A stretch of DNA of 64,000 bases from Eutypella sp. D-1 (Eukaryota > Ascomycota > Sordariomycetes > Xylariales > Diatrypaceae), in contig JAJTTP010000028.1 of the NCBI GenBank assembly GCA_023313575.1, positions 291,693 through 355,692 of the forward strand, given 5' to 3'. Shown piece by piece: positions 36,996 to 49,050 of this stretch. Under the pieces are notes generated by a model, which saw nothing but the letters and a program-made list of their open reading frames with translations, was not told the origin of the DNA and searched no databases. Made by a program: the position numbers and the translations under genes. Position 1 is the first letter of the stretch. Each line of letters begins with the position of its first letter.

Positions 36996-38285
36996 ATGGC
37001 AGCTCCAGACCTCACCAACATTGATGACAAAGTCAAAGAGAGCCTCATGCAGACTCCCTACGAGGCTTCGACGTTGACGCGGCTCTCGGGAGGGTCAGTC
37101 AATTGGACCTATGCAGCTACACTCGCAAAGCCACTTGACGATGGGACGAAGCAAGTCTTCGTGAAACATGGGGAGACACGTATGAAGGCTAGGCCCGACA
37201 CCGTTTTGTCTCTAGATCGCGCCGTGAGTTCAGTCCATCTGGAGGCGACCGGCATTTCAAAGCGCTAACCAGGTCCCCGCTGCCAGAATCGAGAAGTCGA
37301 ATGCTTCAAGCGCCTGTCAGAAACGCCTATCGCCGGCAATACGGACCCGGCAGAGTATCCTTCGATCACTGTCCGGACGCCGAAGTACTACCACTTTGAT
37401 GAGGACAACGCCAACCAGACCCTAGAGTTCATGCCTCGCGGAATGACTCTGCTTGACTATGTTCTCAAATATCACGCCGCCGGCCCAGTGACCAACCCGT
37501 CGGATGCCGAGGCGGCTCGCAAAATCGGGAAGACCTTAGGCTCATGGCTCAAGGGGTTTACTCAGTGGGCGGCCAGCCATGCCGAGCTACACACCGAAGC
37601 CGAGAAAAACGGCCAAGGGCAGTTTTTCAGGCATCTAGTCACCTTTACCTGGCTCAAAGACCGCGTCGAGCAGTATCCTGCTATCTTAGGCGATGCCAGA
37701 GAGGTCTTTGCCAAGGTCGAGGAGGCGGTCACTGGTGAGCTAAAGGACCCGAGCAAGCTCCAGTTGATCCACGGTGATTTCTGGACCGGCAAGTAAGTCT
37801 TTTTCAAGATTGGGAAGCCGGGAGATGCTCTGGCAATAAGGGTTCTCGGCAGTAGTACATGTACTGATTGTTCTTTGCCTAGTGTTCTCCTACCCGACGC
37901 ACCGATTTCTCAGGGCGACGACCACGTGACAGTGTTTGTAGTGGATTGGGAGATGATGCACCTGAACGTGCCCAACGTGGACTTTGGCCAGATGATTGCT
38001 GAGTTTTATTTCTTCTGGGTGTTTAAGTCGATCCCCGCAGGCATGTGGATGCTGGAGGCCATGGTCGACGCGTACGGCCCGGTGACCGAGGAGTTTGCCT
38101 ACCGTACGCTTATCCAGATTGGTGCACACCTGGTCTGCGTCATAACAGATCTGAGCAGGGTGCCTCCTGAGCAGCTTGAAAAGTCAGTTGCTGTTGGTAA
38201 GGAGCTTATCGTGCATGCCTGGAAGAAGGATCGCGCATGGTTTGAGAAGAGCGAGCTTGCCTGCATCTTTCGCCAGGTCAAATGA
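36996..38285 (+). CDS. APH-family phosphotransferase, three exons, intact
   Basis: Exons 36996-37223, 37287-37792 and 37883-38285; introns of 63 nt (GTGAGT...CCAG) and 90 nt (GTAAGT...CTAG); 378 residues. The fold is that of the aminoglycoside/choline phosphotransferase family (PF01636): VFVKHGE early (nucleotide-binding Lys), catalytic loop LIHGDFWTGN (H238, D240, N245) and metal-binding VVDWEM (D266). Fungal members of this group are mostly uncharacterised small-molecule kinases; some sit in metabolite clusters. All key residues are present, so activity is likely; the substrate is unknown. It lies between an SDR relic and a P450. The N245 codon is split by intron 2, which supports the splice model. 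Confidence 0.9.
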
Positions 38286-39046
38286 ATATAGCCTAGTCCG
38301 AGGTAAAGTGGGAGGCGTGGCTCTATAGCGTCGGCAGATTGCCTGAATGCGCTTCTTGGCTACGCTAATCATGGTTGACCAGATCACCTTAACTCCGAGG
38401 ATCGTCAGGATATATAAAGGCCGGGGTGTCCCCAACACTATAACTGAATGGTCGTCTTATCGTTTATGGCAGTCTACGATTCTCCCACGATATTATCCTC
38501 GATCTTTAGACGTGACACATCTGCATACTATTCTCATGCAGCCACTAAGCGCAGTTAGATAAAGATAGGATCGGCCCATACCCATGATCCGCATGTCCTG
38601 ATTGACTAAACGCCCGCTCGGGTACTTGAATAACGTTGTTGGTTGGCTGCAGTGTGCTACCTGATTCTGCAGTTACAGCGAATTCCGACCCAACTCGACG
38701 CCGTACGAGTGGTACCCCTGCCTCAGCCCCTCCAAATATTCCCAGCCTGATATGCTAGCTAGGAGATGCAGTTGCCATAACGTTGTCCCAGGGAGGGGCG
38801 AACATTGGAACAGAGGTAGAGTGCCTAAGGGAGGCACTTCAGCACCAATCTAAACGTACGCACCGCGAAAAGTCTGCCTTCGCTCGTCACTTGCAATCAA
38901 AGCACCGAATAACATTATTATGCTACCATTGTAATCAGCCTCACGAGCTTTGTCCCACCACGTAACTAGTCGTCGGTGGAAGTGAGAAATCTCTTTTTGT
39001 GGGCTAACTCTCGTCAGACGTCAAGCTTGTTGGATAATTTGTCGCC
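38286..39046. other. Intergenic, no gene seen
   Basis: About 760 bp between two plus-strand genes. 38372-38420 resembles, in reverse, 17963-18010. No other feature. Confidence 0.4.
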
Positions 39047-40847
39047 ATGGCCATCCAGTATCTTGCCTCACATGAATCCATTACGATTGAGGTCGTGTTG
39101 GGCGCTAGTCTGGGTGCGGTATGCTACTCGTTGGTAATACCACCATAATCCTTTTTATCACACTGACCGAGTGCTTTTATAGATCTGCGTCTACGCGACG
39201 CTGAGGTGTATCTACCTTCTGTATTTCCATCCGCTTGCGAAGTTTCCCGGACCACGACTCGCTGCTGTCTCTAACGTTTGGTATGCCCGTCACTGGTGAG
39301 TTTCCAGATCTTGTCTCCAGGTACCCAAATACATCAGCTTACACTGGTACTAGGCTTTCGGGACGTTATCCATGGGCAATCGAAGATGTGATTCGCAAGT
39401 ACGGGGATGTGGTGCGCATCGCGCCGAATGAGCTTGTCTTTTTCACCCCACAAGCATTTCATGATATCTACTCGCCAGCGCATCGAGGCCTGGAGTTCTT
39501 CAGAAAGACAGACTTTCAGAACCGTGGTGCTAATCTAGGTGGAATCATCTGGGAAGAAGATCCTGTGAGGCGTCGTGAGGTTGCTCGGAAGCTTTTCCCT
39601 GCGTTCAGTCCTCGCTCAATACGAACTTTCGAACCCTTGATGCACAAACACATGAACTGCTTTGTTAAGCGCATGAAGCAACTCGGCGCCCGGCAAGAAG
39701 GAGTCAACCTCGTCGATTGGACGCACTGGGTGGCTTGGGATACGTCCCAGGATATAGCGTGGAGCGAGGAAACGCTCTGCATGCGGGCTGGTATGTCTGC
39801 ATGGTCTCGCCTGCCTATTATTTGGCATAGATACTGATTTGAGCCATTTCCAGAAAAGGACCCAGTGGCTCTGGATGTCCTCGTCTCATTTAACGCCTTC
39901 GCCACCATGATCCAGGTGTTCAAGAGATTTCCACTACTAAGCCCCATCAAGTATCTCTTTGCGCCAGTGAAAAAGCTTAGCTCGCTGGCCGAGATGGAAA
40001 GCAATGCGCGCAAAAGTGTATTACGCCGCATCGAGAGGCGTGGCAATACGCCCCATCCAGACTTGTTCGAGTATGTTCTGCCAGCCGACGAAAAGCCTCC
40101 TACGAGCGACGCAGAACTCGTACAGCTGGGCTCTGTGGCCTTGCAGGTAATGTTTGCTGGGTTTGGCCCGATGGCTGACTGGTACTATTTCACGCTCTTT
40201 CTACTCATCAACGCACCTGAGTGCTATAAGATTCTAACGGATGAGATCCGAACTTGTTTTGCAAACTATGATGACATCAACGTACAAAGCACAGCAAATC
40301 TGCATTACCTAGTAGCATGCCTCGACGAGACTCTTCGGATGATTTCCACCAACTCCACAGGCCTTCCTCGGTACAGCCCGGGCGCTGCAGTTGATGGCCA
40401 TTATATCCCTAAAGGTGTAAGCAACCGTTCTCCCTAGCACAGTTACTCCGCCACACTCGCTTACAACTTTCATCCCAGGTGACCGTTCAGAGCAGCGTTC
40501 ACACTCTCGGCCGCAGTCCTAAGTATTTCCATGATCCGACGCACTTTCGACCAGAACGATACTTACCTCCGTCGCATCCTCTTTACGACGAAACATTTGC
40601 CAACGACAGCATCAAGGGACTGCCTGAATTCAGTCTCGGCCCTCGTGCCTGCATAGGACGAGAGCTCGGATGGGCTGAGGCGAGGCTGTTCATGTCAAAG
40701 GTACTGTGGCAGTTTGACGTGGTCAAGGCTCCTGGAGAGATGCTGGATATGGAGGGAATGGAACGAGACCTGCTTCATTTCGGCTTTCTAACAAAACCAC
40801 GGTTCATGGTTCAGTTTATACCGGTGCAACAGAGGACATCACGCTGA
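39047..40847 (+). CDS. Cytochrome P450, five exons, with atypical I-helix
   Basis: Exons 39047-39118, 39183-39295, 39354-39790, 39854-40416 and 40479-40847; introns of 58-64 nt; 517 residues, phases consistent. N-terminal anchor about residues 14-36, then [14 protein letters not shown]. ExxR is E366-T-L-R369, PERF-type FRPERYLP, and heme loop [10 protein letters not shown] with Cys453. The I-helix reads [11 protein letters not shown] (306-316) where most P450s have [A/G]Gx[D/E]T[T/S]: the acid-alcohol pair that handles protons during oxygen activation is replaced by Gly-Pro. Such loss is known in P450s that rearrange peroxides or use unusual oxygen donors; here it is only a hint. Otherwise intact. 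Probably a tailoring enzyme of the decayed PKS cluster. Confidence 0.92.
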
Positions 40848-40967
40848 AACAAAGTGTACGGAGCAATATGTCCTGGCCAAGATTAAGGATGATCATTGTT
40901 ATTCCTATAATTCATGCACCTTAGCCCTATGAGGAGAGATAATCATACGCCCGTAAAGCGTGCCATC

Positions 40968-41151
40968 TGGAGCCAGGCCTATATATAAGGGGCTTCGCCC
41001 CCCCTATATGGAGCCGGGGGTTAATATTCCCCCGCTCCTTACTATATATAGGCATTTTAAACAGCCCTTCTCTTTGCTAGAACTTTGAAAATACATGATC
41101 AGTTCCATCTGTATTACGACGCTCCCTATATGGAGTCTACTGAATGCGACA
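40968..41151 (+). repeat. 5'-truncated LTR, same family as 11491-11685
   Basis: Matches the reverse complement of the solo LTR at 11491-11685 from about 41005 on, ending TGCGACA at 41151. Contains a TATATATAAGG TATA-like site and a GGGGCTTCGCCCC stem-loop at about 40983-41005. The TGTCGCA start is missing, so it is truncated. Confidence 0.7.
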
Positions 41152-41219
41152 GGTTTAACAAAGCGCGGATTAAGGAAGCTGACATGTAGGACTTACAAGT
41201 TGGGCCTACCATCAATGTT

Positions 41220-42558
41220 CTAGGAGTTGCATTCAGAGCTCCCGATGGTGCCGCCGGTCCTCGCAGTCATGAGGCCTGTCACAATGAAAACGGTCCATCG
41301 GTTCAGAAACGGCATCTTCTGCTGGGGAATGCGGCCTTTCACATCCGGCTGCGCGAGCACCTGGTCGATGTAACTACGCGAGGGCTGTACGACTTCCGTT
41401 TTTAAGGTCTTCAACGTCGCCCAGTTATTTACGGTTTTCCGGAACTCCGTGCTGAGCTCAGTATCTACGGTGGCGCCGACTGCGGCCGCGATTGGAGCCC
41501 CGCCTCCGATCGTGCCGCCATTTTCATTGTCAGCCTCGTCGTCCCATTTGAATTCGCTTAATTGGGAGGATAAGATGCGCATGTCGCGGCTAAAGAGGAG
41601 CAGCGTGCTCTGGGTGAGAACGGGGTAGATGTTTATCGGGCTAAGGACCATATCACCTAGTGTCACACGGAGGGACACTATAGGCCAGGACCCCTGTTAG
41701 TTACGTAAGGACAGATATATTAATTAGGCCTGTGCGGGGTTAAGAAACTTCTCCTTTTTCCTTTTTTCTTTTTTTTTTCCTAAAGACCTTAAGACTATAA
41801 TCGTTTATTATTAAACGAATAAAAGTATTAAAAAATACAATATTCTAAACCGGGATAACTACCCCACCTTATAACAAATAAACGGTTACCCTCTTAAGTA
41901 AACCCTTCCTAAACTTTAATTAAAAGGGCCATCGTCCAGTATCCAAACCGTAAGCTCTATAATTATCCAAAGGACTACAACTTAACGTCGCCTAAACCAG
42001 ACTAAACCGCGAGTAAATCTCAACGTCAGTCAATTAACAACAAGCTCTGCAATTATCTAAAGGACTGCATCTCAACGTCGCCCAAAATAAACCGCGAATA
42101 TCCCTCAACGTCGCCCCAGACCAGACCAAACCAGACCGCAAACCAGACCGCGAACCAGACCGCGAACCAAACCGCCCCAAACCCGACCGAACCGCAAATA
42201 CGCCGCTACGTCGATACAAAAGGAATACTCAAAGCCGAGCATCAAAAAAGGGGAAGCTGGTGTCACACGGAGGGACACTGTAGGCCAAGACCCCTGTTAA
42301 TCACGTAAGGACGGATATATCAATTAAGCCTGTACGGGGTTAAGAAACTTCTCCTCTTTCCCTTCTTCTTCTTTTTTTTCCCTAAAAACCTTAAGACCAT
42401 AACCGTTTATTATCAAACGAATAAAAGTATCAAAGAATACAATATTCCAAGCCGGGATAGCCACCCCACCTTGTGACACCTAGCCGCAGGTTTCTGTTAA
42501 TCGTCTTACCGCCAGCCCTGGTGGGATGTTCATACTCTGGAGGGTTATAGGAAAATTG
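41220..42558 (-). pseudogene. Unknown gene interrupted by a TRIM retroelement
   Basis: The 3' exon (41660-41220) ends at a stop at 41220. It reads MVLSPINIYPVLTQSTLLL, an acidic Gly/Ala-rich segment and a weakly hydrophobic C-terminal stretch (WTVFIVTGLM). The same frame resumes on the far side of the TRIM at 42483 and runs (NPPEYEHPT...RNLRLGD) to an intron acceptor, TAG|CAA, at 42558. The reading frame is continuous across the insertion once the 818-bp element and one copy of the 5-bp duplication are set aside, so the element landed in coding sequence. Further upstream exons are lost: copia B begins at about 42628. The family is not recognised. Confidence 0.7.
41661..42478. mobile_element. 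TRIM-like LTR element (818 bp) with perfect 5-bp target duplication
   Basis: LTRs at 41661-41876 (216 bp) and 42261-42478 (218 bp) begin TGTCACACGGAGGGACACT and end TTATAACA or TTGTGACA. CCTAG flanks it at 41656-41660 and 42479-42483. The 384-bp interior has no coding capacity, includes a Thr/Pro-like tandem of about 11 bp (ACCAGACCGCG) at about 42120-42170 and a polypurine tract AAAAAAGGGGAAG just before the right LTR. The left LTR has more C-to-T and G-to-A changes than the right, so RIP has touched it unevenly. Confidence 0.92.
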
Positions 42559-42627
42559 CTAAGGGACAAACCAACATTTGTTCATCTCTTCAAACAAGAA
42601 TCGTGCACAGTGTAACCATTTGTGGAA

Positions 42628-45600
42628 TTGTATCCTTTTTAAATAAATAAATAAACTTTAAACCAAAATATAATATTAATTTTACCACTTTTTATATTAT
42701 TATTTTTTTCCTTTACGTACGTATTTATTAATATTAATTAATATTATTAAATAGTTAATAATATAAATTAATAAAGTTAAAGAAGTTATTATCGCAATAA
42801 TTTAAAAAGGTTTTCGCGTTAATATTATTAATAGATTTTTATTATTATTTTCTTTTATTTATTTTTATAACGGATAATAACCCTTTTTTACTTTTTTTAT
42901 TATTATTATAAATATTATTATCGTTACTATTTTTAAAACTATTTATTATATCGGATTATTATTTAAAGTTATAAATAAAAAAAGCCGTTTAACAGGAAAA
43001 TATAAATACTTTTATTCGATTTTTTAACCTTATTTTAAAACGTACGGCATTATTAATTTAAATATTTAACCCCGTGGTTATAAAATAAACAGAAATCGAC
43101 CTTTAATAAGCTATTTTTAAATAAAAGGTTATATAAATATTATTTATTTTCGATAATTTTAAAATAACCGATAACCGCCCCGATATTAATTAAATAACGG
43201 AAAAAACGTTTAATAAATATTAAAACCATTTTTAAAAATTTATAAAAATAAATTTCGAAGTTATATTTAAATAGCTTCGGTTTATTTTAAAAACGGTATT
43301 AATATAATAAAGCGTATATATTAAAAAATAATAACGTAAATTTTATAATTAAATTAATTAATTTTATTACTTAATAATAACTCCCGGAATAAGAATTTAT
43401 TAAATTTAAAATAATTATAAATAAATAACTTTATACGTTAATATAAAAAGTATCGGTTTATAATATAAAAAACGGGCTAATTTATTTATATATTTTATTA
43501 TTTAATTCGGGACGTTTATAAAATTATCCGGTAAACCTTAATATTAACCGTTTTAAAATAATTAATTAAAAACTTTAACGGTATAAATTAAATTATATAA
43601 AATAATAACCCCGTTTATTTTATTATTTAACTTTTTACGGTAATTTTTAAAATACGTTTTTAATTAACTTTTCTTTTAATATATTTTTACCCCGGACCAG
43701 GCGTATATCGTTAATTTAAATTTTAACCCGGAACGTTTAAAACTTTATAAAATATCGAATATTTTAATAATATTTAACGTTTTTTCGGTAATTAATATTT
43801 TTTCGGTACTTAATAATTTTTTATTTTTTAAACGGGTTTAATTTTAACCTTTTCCGTTTACGTAATAACCTTTTCCCGTATAAATAATATAACCCTTTTT
43901 TATTTAATTTATATAACCTTTTTTTTATAGCTTATATAACTTTTTCCCGGAAATATTAATTTAAAATACCCGTATTAATACTTTTATCCAGGATACCTTT
44001 AATTTAAATATTTTTATAATTATCCGATTTACCCGTTTTACCCGGGTATATTAAATTACCTTTTTTAATTAATAAAATAATATTAATAACTTTTTAAACA
44101 GTTATATTTAACGATAAAAAGAAATAACCGGACCGTCCTTTTTTAAAAATTTAAATTAACCCGTATATTATAAAACTTAAATAGTTTAAAAAATACCAGC
44201 TTTTAATATTACTTTTTTTCCCTTTTTTTTACCGATTATTTTAAATAAAAAACCGGGGCTTATAAAAATTTTAAAAAATCACGATTTTTTTATTAAACGG
44301 TATTTAAACTTATTACGGGATTTAATTTATTATTAAATCAGACCTTAATATTTATTAATAATTAATAAAAATAAATTTATTACGTTATTTTATTAATTAA
44401 AATCCCGAATAAATTATATTTATTAATTATCGTAAAATAATTTAAAAAAGCCTGGAATAAAAAAAATAATTATATAAAAAAGGTTTATAATATTTTAAAA
44501 AATAAGTTCCGATTCTTTTTTAACATATATTATATTAACGGTATCCGATAAGCGTAATTTTACGTTATATTTTTAATTATTTTATTAAAACGTATAATAT
44601 TATATTTTTTTATAACGTTTTTTATTATTTAATATTTACCGATATATATTTTATTATAAAACGTTATTTTAATTCCGAATAAAATAAAATTTAATATTAT
44701 TATAATTAATTTTTTATAACTTTTTTTAGCATTAAAGTTAAAAACGCCGGTAAAAATAATTTAAAAATGTTTTAAATTATATTTAATAAACTTTTTCTTT
44801 ATTAAAAAATATTAAAGCCCGAGTTTTAAAAAGAATAATAATTAATAACCGTTATATACCAAGTTTACCGTATAATTTTTTAATTTTAATATGCTTTTTT
44901 CGAACTTATTATTTATTTTAAAAACTTAATAAATACATTACAGGCCTTAATTAATACCTATAAGGTTATAAAAAAAACCAGTTAATATATAATTAATAAA
45001 GGCAATAACGATAATATGTGACGGCCGGTTTATTTTTAATTATTAATTTAATCGAGGGGTTTATATTAATAAAAATACTAAAGGTTTTAAATAATAAATA
45101 GTTACGTTTAATAATAATATAAAAAAAGTGCTTTAAGTAATTAAATTATATTATAAACTAATAAGCTTAAAGATTATTTAAAAAGAAAGTAATAAATGTA
45201 ATTATATATTATTTATATTTTTTATTCTTAATACCGGAATATAATATTAAATATTAAATCGTTAAAATAACTGGTTATCTTAGCTATCCTGGATTATTAA
45301 AATAGTTAATTATTTTAATTATCCTTTTTATTACGTAACTTAAGTATGGCTTATTTTATTGTAGCTGTCCTTTTTAATGCCATGGTTAAGGATTGTTTAT
45401 GCTAATCCTATTTAAGCTTAATAACTTAGCCAGGTTAAAACATAATAATAGCGATAATAATAATGCCTTTTATATTAACCGTAAATATTACCGAAATAAT
45501 AAAGGCGGGAAATATTATTAAAAGTAAAAAAAACCCGACCGATAATAAAAACGTAAATACTAGGTATATAAAAAGGAAAAATACTAATTTATTAAGTATT

Positions 45601-48600
45601 TAAAATAAAAACGTAAAAAAATAAAAGCTTAATAAAAAGCTAAAAAGGTATCCCGTTATAATAGTTATACCGTTTTTTTTATTAAGTATAAAAAAATAAA
45701 CCCGTTTTAAAATATAAAAAAAAATACCGTAAAATATTTTAACTATTTAAATAATAATTAATATTTTACGGTTATTTACTTATTTAATTAAACCTTTTAA
45801 TATCGAATCGATCTTTTTTTACTGATTATAAAAAATAATACCCCCGATATTATATTCGTTTTAAATAAATATATTAAAAGCATATTTTAAAAAGTTATAC
45901 CGGATATAAATACGGTTAAAATATTTATTACCGGGAAAAAATAATATTTTATTTTAATAAAGGAATACTTTAATTAATAATTAAAAATGGATAAAAATCG
46001 TATAAAAAAAGTTAATATCTTTTTAAAAAATAAACCCCGTATTAAATTATTTAATATAATTTCGGTTAATACTTTTTTCGGTTAAATCGATTTTTACGTA
46101 ATAAAGATAAATACCTTATTTTTAATATCGATTAAAAATATAAATCGATTTAGCATATATTTTAATAACGTTATTAATTAATTAATCGGTAAAAACGGCG
46201 TAATAATTAACGTTATTCGAAAATAAAAATATTTATAATTTAAGTTTAACGATATTATTTATTTTACGAAAGTAAAATTATGTAAAATTTATATACGTTT
46301 CGGACATTTATTTATTGATAAATTATATAATTTTTTAAACAAAATAAAATACGATATCGAAATTAACGTGTTTAAAAAAATTAATAAATTTTATTATTAT
46401 TATTAAATTAAAAATAAAGCATTTTAAAAATTTAAATTTAGTTTAAAAAATTTAAAAATAAAATTTAACTTTTAAATAATCGTTAATATAATATATTTAA
46501 ATAAAAAGCTTATTTTTTACGTTATGGACGTAATTATAAAATTTTAAATAATACGTTTTATAAAAAATATATTAATTAAAAAAATATAAAATATATTTAA
46601 AAGATATTAAATTCCGTAATAAAACACGTTTTATCGGGATTACTTATTATTAAATGTTAATAAAAACATATTAATTTATCGGTAAAATAAAAAGATATTA
46701 TAATTTTATCCGTAAAACTTATAAAATTATTATTAAAAGATTTAAAAATATTAAATTAAAATTATTACGTTTATAAATAATAATAATAATAATTAATAAT
46801 ATAATTAACCTTAACGGTTTTATTTTTATTTTATTAATTTTTAAAACTTATTTTGGGATTAATATAAATTTATTTTTTATTTTTATATAAATTTAAAAAG
46901 CTTAAATAATATAAAAAATTATAATAAAAATTAAAAAGATCAAGGTATAAAAATCGGTTTAAAACGCGTTAAATATTAAAAATATCCCGAATACGTAAAA
47001 AATACTTTTAGGATTTTTTTCTTAAGTAATAAAGTGCTTATATATATAAAAAAAAAGCTTTTTTAAAATTATTACGGTTATTAATAAAAATATAATAATA
47101 AATTCGAAAATAATAAAAAGCACGGTAACTTTTCGAAGCTTATACGTTAAACCTTATATTTAGTTAAAAAAAAGCTAATAACTATTTTTAATAAAAAAGT
47201 CGAAAAAATACGTATAAACTTTTAATATGTTAATATTAAAAAAAAACGATAAAATATTAACTTTTAAGCTTAAAGTAAATAAAAAATTCGTAACGTTTAA
47301 CAAATTATTTAAAACTTCCGACTTTAAAAAATTAAACGCTTTATTTAAAAAAAACATATTATAACCCGAAATATACGACGCCGTTAATTATTAAAGCATA
47401 ATAATTTTTAAATTAAAAATAATTTGCGAAATAAAAAATAAAAACATTTTATTATTATATAAAAAGTTATAACTAATTATTTAAAAATACAGAAACCTTA
47501 ATAAAAACTTTATTATAATTTACGTATTTATTATTTAATAAACTAAGTAACGTTTTATTTTAATAATAACCTTTATTTTACGGCTTAAAAAAATAAAAGT
47601 TATAATACGAAATATTATTATAGCTTATACTTAATTTAAAACGCCGATATAACGGATTATCTTTATATAATTTTACGGAATCGGCTATTTATTAATTTAA
47701 AACTTATTCGTAATATTATTAATAAAAATTATATATAAAATTATTAATATTTAACCTTTATTTATTAATATTAAATTTAAAATTATTCGGGATTACGGGA
47801 TTTTAAATAAATAATACTTTTAATATCGGTATTATAAATTTTTTAACCTTAAAAAATAAAGTATTTAATAAAATAAAATTTAAAATATAGTTATAAAAAA
47901 TATTAAAAAATAAATCGACCGAAAGTTTTAACGGCCTATAAATTATTATCCGTAAATACGAAATATTTGCTATATAAAAAAATAAATTAAAAAGTTAAAA
48001 TTTTTAAATTTAAAAATACCTCCCCCGGAGTTAATAAAAAAATACGTTAAATAATAAATACATAAAGCTTATATTTCTTTTATTTATTAATTAAAAACCG
48101 TATTCGATTATTTTACGGTAATATAATACGTTAAACCCGGTTTTAAAAAAGTTAAAATATTAAACGTTTAAATTAAATAATAAATAAATAATAAAAATTA
48201 CGAATTTAATTATATTAAATTATATTTTATTAAATTAAAATTATATATTTTTATTAATAATTTATTTATTAATAATAATAATATAAATTCGTAAATCGGT
48301 TATATTATCGTTTTAAGTAATAAAAAACTAAAAGATTATAATAATAAGTTTAATATTAAAAGTAATATTATTTATTAATTATTTATTAAATATAAACGCG
48401 TTATTTATAACGTTTTAATTAATAAAATATATAAAATAATTTAAAGTTTTAATATAAAATATATTTTATACTATATATTAAATATTATTTTAACGCGTTT
48501 ATTATTTCCCCGGGTTTTATTAATTTTATATATTAATTCCTTTTTTTAATACTAATACCTGGTATAAATAAATAATATTAATAAACAAAAGCTAATAATC

Positions 48601-49050
48601 GATTTAATAGCATAAAAGCAATTTTATAAAAATAAAAAGATTAATAATATTCGATAAATTTATAATACTTATAATTTTACCGATGCTATAATAAAATTAT
48701 AAAAACGTTTATCGAAAATAACCAGATTATTTTAAAACTAAAAGGATAAATAAAATAAAAATAATATTATTAACGTTTATTATTTAATTATTTATTTTCC
48801 ATATTAATAACATTTCGTAATTATTTAATTACGAAAAAAAAATAAAATAAGTATTAGTTATTAATAATTACTAGTATGGACCCATATACCAGTAAGATAT
48901 ACCTATGTACCTATCTCCCGTTTATATAAAGATACGGGCTTCGCCTGTATCCCTTTTAGATAGATAGGTAGACCTTAGACCAGAATACAACACCAGTCTC
49001 ACCACCTTTTATATTGTTATCTCTTTCCCTTACGTACGTACCTACCAACA
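42628..49050 (+). mobile_element. RIPed Ty1/copia retrotransposon (copy B, same family as at 1-1092)
   Basis: A 6.4-kb AT-rich element. The 5' LTR is truncated: 42628-42735 matches only the last about 100 bp of the 3' LTR (TGTATCC... to CTTTACGTACGTA), heavily AT-shifted. On the plus strand 46260-46640 reads as an integrase (RFGHLFIDKLYNFLNKIKYD, FYYYY for a zinc-site segment, IIVNIIYL, DVI.KF). 48200-48670 reads as RNase H like copy A. The 3' end is TACCTACCAACA at about 49050. Copia order (integrase before RNase H) fits. A solo LTR sits at 45017. Copy B is more mutated than copy A. Confidence 0.85.
45017..45442 (+). mobile_element. Solo LTR, family S (426 bp)
   Basis: Begins TGTGACGGCCGGTTTATTT and ends GGTTAAAACA. 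Exact 5-bp duplication TAATA at 45012-45016 and 45443-45447. Third copy of the family at 27878 and 29130; more AT-shifted than the 29130 copy. Confidence 0.9.

Noticed and set aside
46500..47400. Minus-strand frame near 47175-47357 considered as a separate gene
   Set aside because: Lies within a RIPed copia element whose coding strand is plus; Phe/Asn-rich chance frame.
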